Shown here one piece after another: positions 27,227 through 35,938 of a stretch of DNA of 64,000 nucleotides. The notes under the pieces are model-generated. The model worked only from the letters and a program-made list of their open reading frames with translations, did not search any database and had not been told where the DNA came from. Position numbers and translations under genes: made by a program. How positions within the stretch are numbered: position 1 is the first letter of the stretch; the number at the start of each line of letters is the position of its first letter. The stretch spans positions 54,896 through 118,895 of the forward strand of contig NZ_LTAQ01000005.1 in assembly GCF_001590835.1 (NCBI RefSeq), given 5' to 3'. The DNA comes from Bacillus gaemokensis (GTDB taxonomy: Bacteria > Bacillota > Bacilli > Bacillales > Bacillaceae_G).

Positions 27227-28288
27227 GTGAAAAAACAAGCAAAAGCATTTATTTTAACAGCAGGTATGGCATTATTAGTAGCTCCAATTTCAGCTTATGC
27301 ACATCCAGGGCGTACAGATGCTAATGGTGGACATACATGTCGTACAAATTGTGCGAAGTGGGGGTTACAAGATGGAGAATATCACTATCATAATAAAAAA
27401 GAAACACCTGCTTCGAATAGCGGTACAACACAGCAAGCGCCTAGCCAAGATAATAGTGCTGTAGAAGCGGAAAAGCAAGCTGAAGCAAATCGTAAAGCTA
27501 CAGAAGAAAAACAGCGTGCGGCGGAAGAGCAAAGAAAAGCTGAAGAACAACGAAAAGCCGAAGAGGTACGTCAACGTGAGGAAGCGCAGCGTAAAGTAGA
27601 TACTGAAAAAGGTCAGGTTGAAGGACAGAAAGCTGGAGAAACTGATTTTCAAGCAGGGAAAAACAATGTAGAAGGGCATTTGAATGGAAAGTCAGAAACG
27701 TATAAGCAAGCATTTACAGGAACTTATTCTACAGCGTGGGTATTATTAGAGCAAAAAAAAGGTCAGTTTGAAAAAGGAAAAGAGCAAGGATTAGCTCAAG
27801 AGACAATGGATGATAGCCAAGTTGCTCCAGGATATAAAATAAACTTTGCAGAAGGTTTTCAGTCAGGAAATAAAGAAAGAACTGAAAAAGTAAAACAAGA
27901 GCAATCTCATTTAGGTGAAAAGGCTGGAAAAGAGTTAGCAGAAAAGAAACCTGGAAATGTTGAAAAGGAAGAATATATAAAGGCATATGAAGTAGCTTAT
28001 GACAAGGGATATCAAGCTAAGAAAAAAATGGTAAGTAAAGAAGGCTATACATATGCATTTGAGAATTATGATTTAAAAGTTCCATCTAAGTATGAAAAAA
28101 ATGAACCATTAAAGAAATGGTTTACAGAAGGATTTAAATCGAATAAAAAGGCAACGGAAATCCGTGAAGAAGGATATAGAAAAGGGGAAAGCTGGCTTTC
28201 TTTCTTTTATAAAAGATTTGTACCAAGTGAATACAAGGATTATAAAGAATTATATGAACAAGCAATTGAAAAAGGTGAGAATGCATAA
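27227..28288 (+). CDS. Secreted YHYH-domain protein with charged repeat region
   Basis: 353 residues from a GTG start, 6 bases after GGGAGGA. The signal peptide ends YAHA-type (PISAYA, residue 25). The short YHYH domain follows at about 26-57: HPGRTDANGGHTC...C...GEYHYH, a probable metal- or wall-linked motif of unknown function. Residues 75-130 are a highly charged helix (Lys/Glu/Arg/Ala). The C-terminal half has five or more loose repeats of an aromatic-x-x-GF/GY-x-x-G unit (NFAEGFQSGN, EVAYDKGYQA, WFTEGFKSNK, EGYRKG). No LPxTG signal, so it is not an obvious substrate of the neighbouring sortase. Function unknown. Confidence 0.8.
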   Translation: MKKQAKAFILTAGMALLVAPISAYAHPGRTDANGGHTCRTNCAKWGLQDGEYHYHNKKETPASNSGTTQQAPSQDNSAVEAEKQAEANRKATEEKQRAAEEQRKAEEQRKAEEVRQREEAQRKVDTEKGQVEGQKAGETDFQAGKNNVEGHLNGKSETYKQAFTGTYSTAWVLLEQKKGQFEKGKEQGLAQETMDDSQVAPGYKINFAEGFQSGNKERTEKVKQEQSHLGEKAGKELAEKKPGNVEKEEYIKAYEVAYDKGYQAKKKMVSKEGYTYAFENYDLKVPSKYEKNEPLKKWFTEGFKSNKKATEIREEGYRKGESWLSFFYKRFVPSEYKDYKELYEQAIEKGENA

Positions 28289-28318
28289 AAAAGATGAGGG
28301 AAATCCCTCATCTTTTTT
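28287..28318. terminator. Bidirectional terminator between YHYH gene and POT transporter
   Basis: Perfect stem aaaaaagatgaggga / tccctcatctttttt between convergent genes. Confidence 0.88.
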
Positions 28319-29702
28319 AATCCATCCACTTTACGAGCTTTTTAGAAAGTGATAATAAGACGCACCCTAGAACAATAGCTACTGCTCCAATGACAGCAAA
28401 TACTTCGGAATATCCAAGTGAAGTTGTGAAGCTAGCGAGTTGTCCACCTAAAACATTAGCAATTCCTGAACTTGCTAACCAGACACCCATAAGTAATGAA
28501 GCAAGTTTTACTGGTGCTAGGGCGCTCACCATTGATAGGCCAACAGGTGATAGGAATAATTCACCTAATGTATGGAACAGATACGTAAAGACAATAAAGA
28601 GTAGATTTGCTTTTTCTGTCATAGTATGTTCGTCACTACCTGTTTTTAATGTAGCGATAACAAGAACTATATAACCAATTCCGAGCAAAATCATACCGAG
28701 TCCCATTTTGGCTGGGATTTTTAAATCGCCACGTTTTCTAGTCGCAAGTTTAGCCCATAAAGCTGAGATAACTGGGGCAAGTAAAATAATGAACAATGGA
28801 TTGACTGATTGGAACCAAGATGTTGGAACTTCCCATCCGAATACCGAGCGGTCCACAAATTTGTTTGTATATAATGTTAATGAACTACCGGCTTGTTCAA
28901 AACCAGCCCAGAAGAAGACAACGAAGCAAGTTAGAATCACGATAACTGCTGTATGTTGTTTTTCTTTTTTTGTCAGTGGAGTATTCCCAGCTGTTTGTTT
29001 ACCTGATGTTGTTTGTAAATCTCTAGTTGGTTTTTTTCCGATATCACCAAGGAAACGGTTAGACAATGTTGTAAATAAGATTTGACCTATAATCATACCG
29101 ATTGAAGCAGCTAAGAAGCCGTAACGGAAACCGAAATGAACAACACCATCGATTGTTGTTTTGAATAAATTTTCTGATAAAAATCCGCAAACGAGTGGTG
29201 CTAAAAATGAACCTACGTTAATGCCCATATAGAAAATTGTAAATGCACTATCACGTTTTGGATCATGCTCTTCATATAGTTCGCCTACAAGCGTAGAAAT
29301 ATTTGGTTTAAAGAAACCGTTACCGATAATAATAAGCGCGAGTCCAAGGTATAGGCCGACTTGATTTTGTAAGGCAAAAAGTATAAGGTTACCAATTGCC
29401 ATTGTCACGCCACCCATAGTGATGGCTAAGCGTCTACCTAGAAAACGGTCTGTTAAGAAGCCACCAATTAATGGAGTGAAATAGCACGCTCCAGTGTAAA
29501 AACCGTAGATAGAAAGTGCCCATCCTGGACTAAACCCAAGACCACCGCTTACTAAAGTTGTTGTTAAGTATAGTGTTAATAATCCTCGTAACCCATAGTA
29601 ACTAAACCTTTCCCACATTTCTGTAAAGAAGAGTAAGTATAAACCTGGAGGATGTTTCTTGTTTCTTTGTTGTTTTTTCTCAAGTTGTATCGTTGATTCC
29701 AT
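28317..29702 (-). CDS. dtpT: Proton-dependent di-/tripeptide transporter, POT/PTR2 family
   Basis: Imports short peptides with protons. 461 residues, 12-14 helices. Signatures: ERFSYYGLRGLLTLYL in helix 1 (ExxERFxYYG, proton coupling), GFYTGACYFTPLIGGFLTDRFLGRR after helix 2, and FFKPNISTLVGELY in the FxKP region. Start set at 29702 because AGGAGGAAA precedes that ATG; an in-frame ATG 21 bases upstream lacks a site. Its 3' end shares the terminator with the YHYH gene. The symbol follows the usual name of the family. Confidence 0.9.
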   Translation of the reverse strand: MESTIQLEKKQQRNKKHPPGLYLLFFTEMWERFSYYGLRGLLTLYLTTTLVSGGLGFSPGWALSIYGFYTGACYFTPLIGGFLTDRFLGRRLAITMGGVTMAIGNLILFALQNQVGLYLGLALIIIGNGFFKPNISTLVGELYEEHDPKRDSAFTIFYMGINVGSFLAPLVCGFLSENLFKTTIDGVVHFGFRYGFLAASIGMIIGQILFTTLSNRFLGDIGKKPTRDLQTTSGKQTAGNTPLTKKEKQHTAVIVILTCFVVFFWAGFEQAGSSLTLYTNKFVDRSVFGWEVPTSWFQSVNPLFIILLAPVISALWAKLATRKRGDLKIPAKMGLGMILLGIGYIVLVIATLKTGSDEHTMTEKANLLFIVFTYLFHTLGELFLSPVGLSMVSALAPVKLASLLMGVWLASSGIANVLGGQLASFTTSLGYSEVFAVIGAVAIVLGCVLLSLSKKLVKWMD

Positions 29703-29898
29703 ATAAGTTTCCTCCTGACACAAACGAAAACAAAGTTAATAGTTTTGTATATTTAATATTTTACTTAATTAACTATTGAAAGTCAATAAAGGTCGATTTT
29801 TCAGAAGAAATTGGAAAACAGGATAGATATAGAATGGGGATTTCTTTTGTGGTAGACTATGGACTATGTTTGTTCTAGCATATAAGTGCAAGAAACCA

Positions 29899-29975
29899 TT
29901 TCTTTTTAGAGGAAAGAGAGAATCCGTCCATGCATAGAAGCGGTCAGTTCCTTTTGTTTTCATAGCCGTAATTTA
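29899..29975. repeat. Family A dispersed repeat, short copy
   Basis: Within the 320-base gap before brnQ. About 77 bases running from TTTCTTTTTAG through CATGCATAGAAGCGGTCAG to CATAGCCGTAATTTA. A longer copy in the opposite orientation lies at 35648-35778; this copy lacks about 54 internal bases. No coding potential. The rest of the gap holds no gene. Confidence 0.75.
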
Positions 29976-30024
29976 GATATTGGAAAATCAAAATGTATAT
30001 ATATAGAATGAGAAGGAGAAAGAG

Positions 30025-31347
30025 ATGAAATTGTTACAGAAAAAAGAAATTTTACTTATTAGCCTAATGTTGTTCTCCATGTTTTTTGGGGCTGGAAATC
30101 TTATATTCCCACCTTTCCTTGGATATGAAGCAGGAGAGCATGTGTGGATTGCGTTGTTAGGCTTTATCATATCAGCAACAGGGCTTCCGATATTAGGTGT
30201 AATTGCCATCGCTAAAGCAGGAAGCTTTCAAGATTTAGCAAGCCGGGTCCATCCCTCTTTTGCAATTATTTTCCCTTGTGTAGTTTACTTGTTTATAGGC
30301 CCTGGCCTTGGAATACCGCGTGCGGGAAGTTTAGCTTTTGAAATGGGACCAGGTCAGTTGTTTCCAGAGTCAGGTAGTATAGTGTTACTGCTTTATACGG
30401 TAATCTTCTTTAGTATTGTGTATTGGTTAAGTTTATCGCCATCGAAATTGATGGGATTGTTTGGAAAGGTATTAACACCTTTATTATTATGTATGATTGC
30501 TCTTATTTTTATAAAGAGTATGTTTACATCGGTAGGAGATGTTAAAGCACCAGTGGGGAATTATGTTAAAGTTCCTATGTTTCAAGGTTTTTTAGATGGC
30601 TATTTAACGATGGATGCTTTAGCAGCTTTAATCTTTGGGATTGTTATTGCAAATGCTTTACGTGCAAAAGGTGTACAAGATGAAAAGGGCTTAGCGAAAT
30701 ATATGAGCATGGCTGGTATTGGGGCAGGTCTATTGTTGTCTCTTATTTATATCATTCTTGGATATGTCGGATCAGTAAGTGGTTCAATTGGAGAATTTGA
30801 TAATGGGGCAAACGTATTAGCGCAAGTTATGACTACATTATTTGGACAAGGTGGTCTGATATTGCTAGGTACTATTTTCACTGTTGCTTGTTTATGTGTC
30901 TCCATTGGACTTGTTACATCTTGCAGTCAGTTTTTTGCAGAAGTATTTCCAAAAGTCTCATATAAAGTTTGGGCTTTTATATTAAGTGCTGTTAGTATGA
31001 TTCTTGCTAACTTAGGGTTAACGCAGATTTTAAAAGTATCAGTTCCGATTCTTGGATTTATATATCCAATTGCTTTAACGCTTATTATTTTAGGGTTGTG
31101 CCATAAACATATCAGCCGGTATGTTTATATATATCCTATAACGATTGGAATAGTAGCGGTATTTAGTGGGATAGATATTTTAAATCGTAATGTATTAATG
31201 GAAAAGTGGACACCTTTCTTAGAAAATCTTCCTTTTTATACAGAAGGAGTAGGGTGGTTGATTCCAGCTATTGTAGGTGGGTGTCTTGGAACGCTTGTAA
31301 GTGTTTGTATAAATAAAAAAATTAGACGAAAAGGGTGTTTTCTGTAA
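30025..31347 (+). CDS. brnQ: Branched-chain amino acid:cation symporter BrnQ (LIVCS family)
   Basis: Imports leucine, isoleucine and valine with Na+ or H+. 440 residues, 12 helices. The N-terminal block MFFGAGNLIFPPFLGYEAG is the family hallmark, and GPGLGIPRAG and DGYLTMDALAALIFGIVI follow as in BrnQ. The ATG has AGAAGGAGA upstream. Monocistronic, with a clear terminator. Bacillus genomes often carry several brnQ copies. Confidence 0.93.
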   Translation: MKLLQKKEILLISLMLFSMFFGAGNLIFPPFLGYEAGEHVWIALLGFIISATGLPILGVIAIAKAGSFQDLASRVHPSFAIIFPCVVYLFIGPGLGIPRAGSLAFEMGPGQLFPESGSIVLLLYTVIFFSIVYWLSLSPSKLMGLFGKVLTPLLLCMIALIFIKSMFTSVGDVKAPVGNYVKVPMFQGFLDGYLTMDALAALIFGIVIANALRAKGVQDEKGLAKYMSMAGIGAGLLLSLIYIILGYVGSVSGSIGEFDNGANVLAQVMTTLFGQGGLILLGTIFTVACLCVSIGLVTSCSQFFAEVFPKVSYKVWAFILSAVSMILANLGLTQILKVSVPILGFIYPIALTLIILGLCHKHISRYVYIYPITIGIVAVFSGIDILNRNVLMEKWTPFLENLPFYTEGVGWLIPAIVGGCLGTLVSVCINKKIRRKGCFL

Positions 31348-31364
31348 TGGAAAACACCTTTTTT
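31329..31364 (+). terminator. Terminator of brnQ
   Basis: Hairpin aaaagggtgtttt / aaaacacctttttt overlapping the last codons. Confidence 0.85.
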
Positions 31365-31381
31365 ACATCATTGGAAGAGAT

Positions 31382-31930
31382 TTAGTCTAATTCCCCGATA
31401 AACCATATTTCTTTGTCATTGTAATCAGCATCAGTAAAAATTTCTGTATATCCTTTTACTTGTAATCCTTTAGGTATAAGCAAGCCAAATTCTTTTTCAA
31501 TATCGCGTTCTTGTGGTAATGAAATCCACTGAGGTCCATCCATGTATCTACCTAGAAATCCTTCAAAAAAACGTTCTATTCCTTGTTTACTAAATACAAT
31601 TAAGATATTTGAGGTGTGCAAATTAGGAAAAGAGACAACAAAATAAATGCGATACTCTTTTTCAGCTGTCGTTTTTATATCGATTAAATGCTCTAATCGA
31701 TTGATTGCAGTCTGTAAATAAAATCGTTTAATCGAGTTTGATTTACGTTGTGAATTCATATAAGAAGGATGGAAGGGAAGATGAATAGACCAGCAGCCTA
31801 AAGCAGACTGTTCATTAGCATTTGGTAAAGAGCTTGTATGCTTGTTGGTATACGTTAAGAAATTACGGCAAGCACGTCTTAAACTACGTATTTTCTTTTT
31901 CGGACGATTATTCCTGATACCTTGTTTCAA
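31382..31930 (-). CDS. Hypothetical protein, DUF3916-like
   Basis: 182 residues, TTG start 6-11 bases after GAGGTG. Basic N-terminus (RPKKKIRSLRRACRNF), then WSIHLPFHPSYMNS, EKEYRIYFVVSFPNL and a C-terminal acidic end (DYNDKEIWFIGELD). No signal peptide or membrane segment, so probably cytosolic. The arrangement matches Bacillus proteins I know as DUF3916. Function unknown. Confidence 0.6.
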   Translation of the reverse strand: MKQGIRNNRPKKKIRSLRRACRNFLTYTNKHTSSLPNANEQSALGCWSIHLPFHPSYMNSQRKSNSIKRFYLQTAINRLEHLIDIKTTAEKEYRIYFVVSFPNLHTSNILIVFSKQGIERFFEGFLGRYMDGPQWISLPQERDIEKEFGLLIPKGLQVKGYTEIFTDADYNDKEIWFIGELD

Positions 31931-32056
31931 AGCAACACCTCATAAATGATATTTTCTATTTGTTATTATAATAGCAGAGATTGGATATTATTAGGAAAAA
32001 CATTCTAAAAAAACAAATAGAATAAGAGTATGATATAAGTAATTGGAATTATTAGT

Positions 32057-32294
32057 GTGTCTGTATCGTTATTGTGGATGGTATATGCATTATTTGCAGT
32101 TTGGTTTGGAAGGAAGAGGAAAATGGATGAAATATTGTACGCTGTTTTAGTTGTTTTAGTTGTGACAGTAGGGAAGTTTTTTCCTTGATTTACCAGAAGT
32201 TTCAATGATGATTAGAGCGGTACTATTCCTAATTGTTGGTGGACTTGGAATCGTTATTTCTAGAATGTTTTTTTCAAAAGAAAAAGGTGAGTAA
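32057..32294 (+). pseudogene. Frameshifted small two-helix membrane protein
   Basis: A first frame (GTG 32057 to TGA 32188) encodes two hydrophobic helices joined by WFGRKRKMDE and ends VGKFFP. The +1 frame continues at once with DLPEVSMMIRAVLFLIVGG and ends KEKGE at 32294. One extra T at CCTTGAT (around 32185) explains the break; without it a three-helix protein of about 79 residues would result. Ribosome site for the first part is weak. A terminator follows. Function unknown. Alternatively the second part is a separate peptide. Confidence 0.45.
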
Positions 32295-32327
32295 CAAAGA
32301 GCAATCCCATACGGATTGCTCTTTGTT
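32295..32327. terminator. Bidirectional terminator
   Basis: Hairpin caaagagcaatcc / ggattgctctttg between the small forward frame and the convergent secreted-protein gene. Confidence 0.85.
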
Positions 32328-33880
32328 TACTTCTTATTAATCGTAACAGTTTCATTATATTTTGCAGTTGTATTTTGACGAAGGCGCAGTGTTGCTTGTC
32401 CGTTTGTATTTGGTACCAGTTGTACATTTACGATTTTTTCAGCAAAACCTTGGCTATTTGTTGTGAACGAGAAAGCGTCGCTATATCCAAAAGTGGACGG
32501 CCAAGTGCCATTTTCATTTTGAACTTTTGCAACTTGTGTTCCACCAGTTGTGAAAATCCCTAAAGAATAATTGTTATACGTTGTATTAGGTAATAAGTTA
32601 TTTACTTGAATTTTTATTTGAAACATTTCATTGTTTGGTAGAATGCTAGGATGAGTAACTACGTAATTACTTACAGGTGTAGTTATTGTACCGCTATATC
32701 CATATGAACCAGGTTTAAATGTATTAGTATTAAACCATTGATAGCCTTGATTTGGGGCACTCCAAGGTTCTGGTTGTGGTTCGGTTGATAAATTTGGTTG
32801 TTCAAATGTTTGTAAAGGTGTTGGTTTATCCAGTTGTAAACCATTTACTTGATCTAAGCTTGTATAGGTTTCTTGTTTGGATAACCAATTTACGATATTT
32901 TCCAACAAGATAGCATCATTTTCTTCTTTATATCCGTCGTATGTTTTCTTAGATTGTCCCGTGTCTTCACGAACATATTTTGGCGATGCATCTTCAACAG
33001 GAGAAGAATCACCAATAAAGGCCGCTTTTCCAAGTCCGACTTTGGCAATTGCAGCATAAGGACCTTCTGCAATACCACCACCATTATAAACACCGCTATC
33101 AACAGCATTATTCCACTTTGGTGGGTTTTCTGGAAGATATACGAGTCCTTTGGCTAGTTTAGGGTTAGTAATAGCAAGGGTAGAACCAGCATGCATTGCT
33201 ACGGACGAAACGCCTGTTGTAATACCAAATGACTGTTCAGGCGAGACAATGTTTTTGGCAGAAGTATCACCTAGTGCATTATAGCGGAAACGAATACCGA
33301 AGTTTTGTGCTAGCCAATCAGAGCTCTCTATTCCTTGCATCGCGACAGAGTTTATTTCTTCATTAGACATTCCTTTTGCAGGATTGTTCCATGCCCCGCG
33401 TCTATATCCATTAAATACTTCTGAAGAATCCCAGCGGTTCTTATTACGATCTGCATTATAATGATCTGCAATAAAGAAGATGCTGCCGCCATTTTTAACA
33501 TATTGTAGCATAGCGTCTTGCTCGGATTTTTTATAAGGAATGTTTGCTTCAGGAACGATAAATACGTTATAATCTTTTAAATTCTCATATGTAATAGGTG
33601 TAGATTGGCGAAGTTCTTTGACAAAATATCCATTTTTGGCAATGCCGTTTCCAAAATCAGAAAAACCCCCATCAATGACCCAATCAGCTGTACCTGCTGT
33701 TTGACCATGTGTGTTATCAAATAATACTTTCTTCCCACTGTTTTGATTGACTACTTTTGCAGCAATTTCAGGTGCTGGATCTACGGAGCTTTCAGCGAAA
33801 GCGGGTGGAATATAAGCGCTTCCTATACTGAATGTAATTGCTGTTGCTAACGAAAATTTAAGCCATTTTTTGTTCTTCAT
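32327..33880 (-). CDS. Large secreted protein with amidotransferase-like (GATase1/ThuA-type) N-terminal domain
   Basis: 517 residues. Signal peptide ends PPAFA (residue 29). Residues about 45-340 look like a class I glutamine-amidotransferase-like fold: KKVLFDNTHGQTAGTADW, YNVFIVPEANIPY, YVKNGGSIFFIADHYNADRN, and KAAFIGDSSPVEDASP. No clear catalytic Cys is seen, so it is probably not an amidotransferase. A Pro-rich linker (STEPQPEPWSAPNQ) leads to a C-terminal beta-rich module of ~130 residues. Homologues are often labelled DNA-binding protein or putative nuclease without clear reason. GGGGGGATT precedes the ATG. Monocistronic. Role outside the cell unknown. Confidence 0.65.
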   Translation of the reverse strand: MKNKKWLKFSLATAITFSIGSAYIPPAFAESSVDPAPEIAAKVVNQNSGKKVLFDNTHGQTAGTADWVIDGGFSDFGNGIAKNGYFVKELRQSTPITYENLKDYNVFIVPEANIPYKKSEQDAMLQYVKNGGSIFFIADHYNADRNKNRWDSSEVFNGYRRGAWNNPAKGMSNEEINSVAMQGIESSDWLAQNFGIRFRYNALGDTSAKNIVSPEQSFGITTGVSSVAMHAGSTLAITNPKLAKGLVYLPENPPKWNNAVDSGVYNGGGIAEGPYAAIAKVGLGKAAFIGDSSPVEDASPKYVREDTGQSKKTYDGYKEENDAILLENIVNWLSKQETYTSLDQVNGLQLDKPTPLQTFEQPNLSTEPQPEPWSAPNQGYQWFNTNTFKPGSYGYSGTITTPVSNYVVTHPSILPNNEMFQIKIQVNNLLPNTTYNNYSLGIFTTGGTQVAKVQNENGTWPSTFGYSDAFSFTTNSQGFAEKIVNVQLVPNTNGQATLRLRQNTTAKYNETVTINKK

Positions 33881-34024
33881 AGAAGAATCCCCCCTAATAA
33901 TAAATATACTCGCCTTAATAATGTAATAGATTTTTTCATGAAAATAAAGATGGAAAATGTAGAATTCGCAAAAAATTTGTAAAAGTAGAGTGAATTTTGT
34001 TGAGAAATATTTGTGTGAAAATAA

Positions 34025-34054
34025 GAAAACCCCTTCCTTGTGATAAGGAAGGGG
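34025..34054. terminator. Terminator of the amino acid permease
   Basis: Stem aaccccttcctt / aaggaagggg; reverse-strand T run follows (ggggttttctt). Confidence 0.85.
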
Positions 34055-34062
34055 AAATATAT

Positions 34063-35454
34063 TTAACTAATTTTTGAATTCGGTACCTTATCTATCTTAT
34101 GAAACCCTTTCAAATAATACACAACGACTAGTGCAATCAACCAGATTGGACCAACAATTAATGCAATTCGTGTATCTTCTGAATAAGCCATAATTCCTAA
34201 TACAAGTACAAGGAAACCAAGTGAAAAATAAGAACTTAATGGATATAAAGGCATCTTGTACGTTAAGTTTTGTTTGTTTTGTGCTGGTAATCCTTTGCGG
34301 AATTGAATTTGGGAAACTAATATGATTCCCCATGTCCAAATTGCGCCGAACGTTGAAATACTAGTAAGCCATGTAAATACTTTTGCAGGAACGAGGTAGT
34401 TTAATATAACACCAACGAGTAGGACGAAAGAAGTTGCTAAAATTCCTTTACTTGGAATGCCATTTTTATTTAAACGACCAAACTGTTCAGGTGCTTTTTT
34501 TTGCTGTGCCAATGTAAATAGCATACGTCCTGTACTAAATAAACCACCGTTGCAAGAAGAAAGAGCTGCCGTTAAGACAACGAAGTTGATGATTCCTGCT
34601 GCTTTTGCTATCCCAATTTGCTGGAATGTTAATACAAAGGGACTACCTTTCTCTCCAAGTTCATTCCATGGATAAATCGCCATCATAACAAATAAGGCTC
34701 CAACGTAGAATAGTAAAATACGCCAAAATACGTTATCAATCGCTTTGGCAAGTGTTTTCTTTGGATTTTGCGCTTCACCAGCTGTGACACCGATAAGTTC
34801 TACTCCTAGATACGCGAATAAAACCATTTGTAAGGAAAGGAGTAATCCAGAAACCCCATTTGGAAACCATCCGCCGTGTGACCAAAGATTTGAAATTCCA
34901 GTTGCGATACCGTCATTTCCGAAACCGAATAAAATAATGCCAGTCCCAATTACAATCATACTGATTATTGTGACAATTTTGATTAAAGCAAACCAAAATT
35001 CAAGTTCTCCAAATACTTTTACAGATAAAAAGTTGAAGGCGCTCATTAATACAAGAGCCATCAATGCCCAAATCCAGCGCGGGATATCTGGAAACCAAAA
35101 TTCCATATAAATCCCAGCTGCAGTGATTTCCGCCATACAAGTAACAACCCATAAAAACCAGTAGTTCCATCCAGTAATATAACCTGCTAATGGCCCTAGG
35201 TAATCATAGGCATATTTACTAAAGGAACCAGCGACTGGTTGCTCAATTGCCATTTCACCAAGAGCACGCATAATGAAGAAAATAACAAGCCCAGCAATCA
35301 GGTAAGCTAGTAAAATAGAAGGTCCAGCTAACTTAATAGCTGAAGCAGACCCTAAAAATAATCCAACTCCAATAGCTGATCCAAGGGACATTAATGTAAT
35401 ATGTCTTTGTTTTAAACCTCGGTTTAAAGTGCCTGATTTGTTTGTGTTTTGCAT
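34063..35454 (-). CDS. Amino acid permease, APC family (AlaP/ProY-like)
   Basis: 463 residues, 12 helices. LKQRHITLMSLGSAIGVGLFLGSASAI is the helix-1 signature with the unwound GxGLF turn. Then come ALGEMAIEQPVAGSFSKYA and GVELIGVTAGEAQNPKKTLAKAI, the conserved blocks of the amino-acid transporter (AAT) subgroup. Closest recalled relatives are B. subtilis YtnA/YbxG-type alanine, proline or threonine permeases. AGGAGGC precedes the ATG. Exact substrate not decidable. Confidence 0.85.
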   Translation of the reverse strand: MQNTNKSGTLNRGLKQRHITLMSLGSAIGVGLFLGSASAIKLAGPSILLAYLIAGLVIFFIMRALGEMAIEQPVAGSFSKYAYDYLGPLAGYITGWNYWFLWVVTCMAEITAAGIYMEFWFPDIPRWIWALMALVLMSAFNFLSVKVFGELEFWFALIKIVTIISMIVIGTGIILFGFGNDGIATGISNLWSHGGWFPNGVSGLLLSLQMVLFAYLGVELIGVTAGEAQNPKKTLAKAIDNVFWRILLFYVGALFVMMAIYPWNELGEKGSPFVLTFQQIGIAKAAGIINFVVLTAALSSCNGGLFSTGRMLFTLAQQKKAPEQFGRLNKNGIPSKGILATSFVLLVGVILNYLVPAKVFTWLTSISTFGAIWTWGIILVSQIQFRKGLPAQNKQNLTYKMPLYPLSSYFSLGFLVLVLGIMAYSEDTRIALIVGPIWLIALVVVYYLKGFHKIDKVPNSKIS

Positions 35455-35647
35455 AAGAAGCCTCCTTGTAGGATGAAAAAGTTTGAATGCGTTTACGTGA
35501 TATTCAACTATTTTAAATTATAAAACATTTCCTTCTGTTGTGCTACAAAAACAAATGGTATTTAACTGTACTATATCTATGTTCTTGTAAAATAATATCT
35601 TTGTTTAGTAGTGAGTGAAGAATGATTTGCTGATATATAAACCCATT

Positions 35648-35778
35648 TAAATTGCGGCTATGAAGAACAAAAGATGACCTGCACTCATTTCTCTCTTTGT
35701 TTTCACTTGGCATGGGGCAGAAAAAGGATCTGACCGCTTCTATGCATGAACAGATGCTCTCTACCGCCTAAAAAGAAA
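35648..35778. repeat. Family A dispersed repeat, long copy
   Basis: 131 bases between the amino acid permease and the purine permease. On the reverse strand it reads TTTCTTTTTAG ... CATGCATAGAAGCGGTCAG ... CATAGCCGCAATTTA, matching 29899-29975 at both ends, with an extra ~54 bases in the middle. Size and intergenic position suit the bcr-type repeats of this group; the exact class was not verified. Confidence 0.75.
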
Positions 35779-35807
35779 CGTTTTTCAATTTGTCAGACTT
35801 AAACTTA

Positions 35808-35820
35808 AAATTCGAACTAT
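35808..35820 (+). promoter_or_regulatory. Weak PurBox-like site upstream of the purine permease
   Basis: AAATTCGAACTAT differs at one position from the PurR half-box AWWWCCGAACWWT. A second inverted box at the usual spacing was not found, so this is only a candidate. Confidence 0.3.
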
Positions 35821-35938
35821 TAGTGAATATATTGACTCTTCTTTTTATTGATTGGTAAGATTAAGTATTACATTTTCTCGCATAATAGTAAGAAAAGAGT
35901 GTGTGATAATAATCCATTGTGTAGGAAGGTACCTAAGT

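Noticed and set aside
29703-30024. Search for a T-box leader before brnQ
   Set aside because: No T-box sequence (TGGNACCGCG type) or antiterminator hairpin was found; the gap is mainly a dispersed repeat.
35779-35938. Search for a purine riboswitch before the purine permease
   Set aside because: No conserved three-way-junction core was recognisable; only a weak single PurBox-like half-site.
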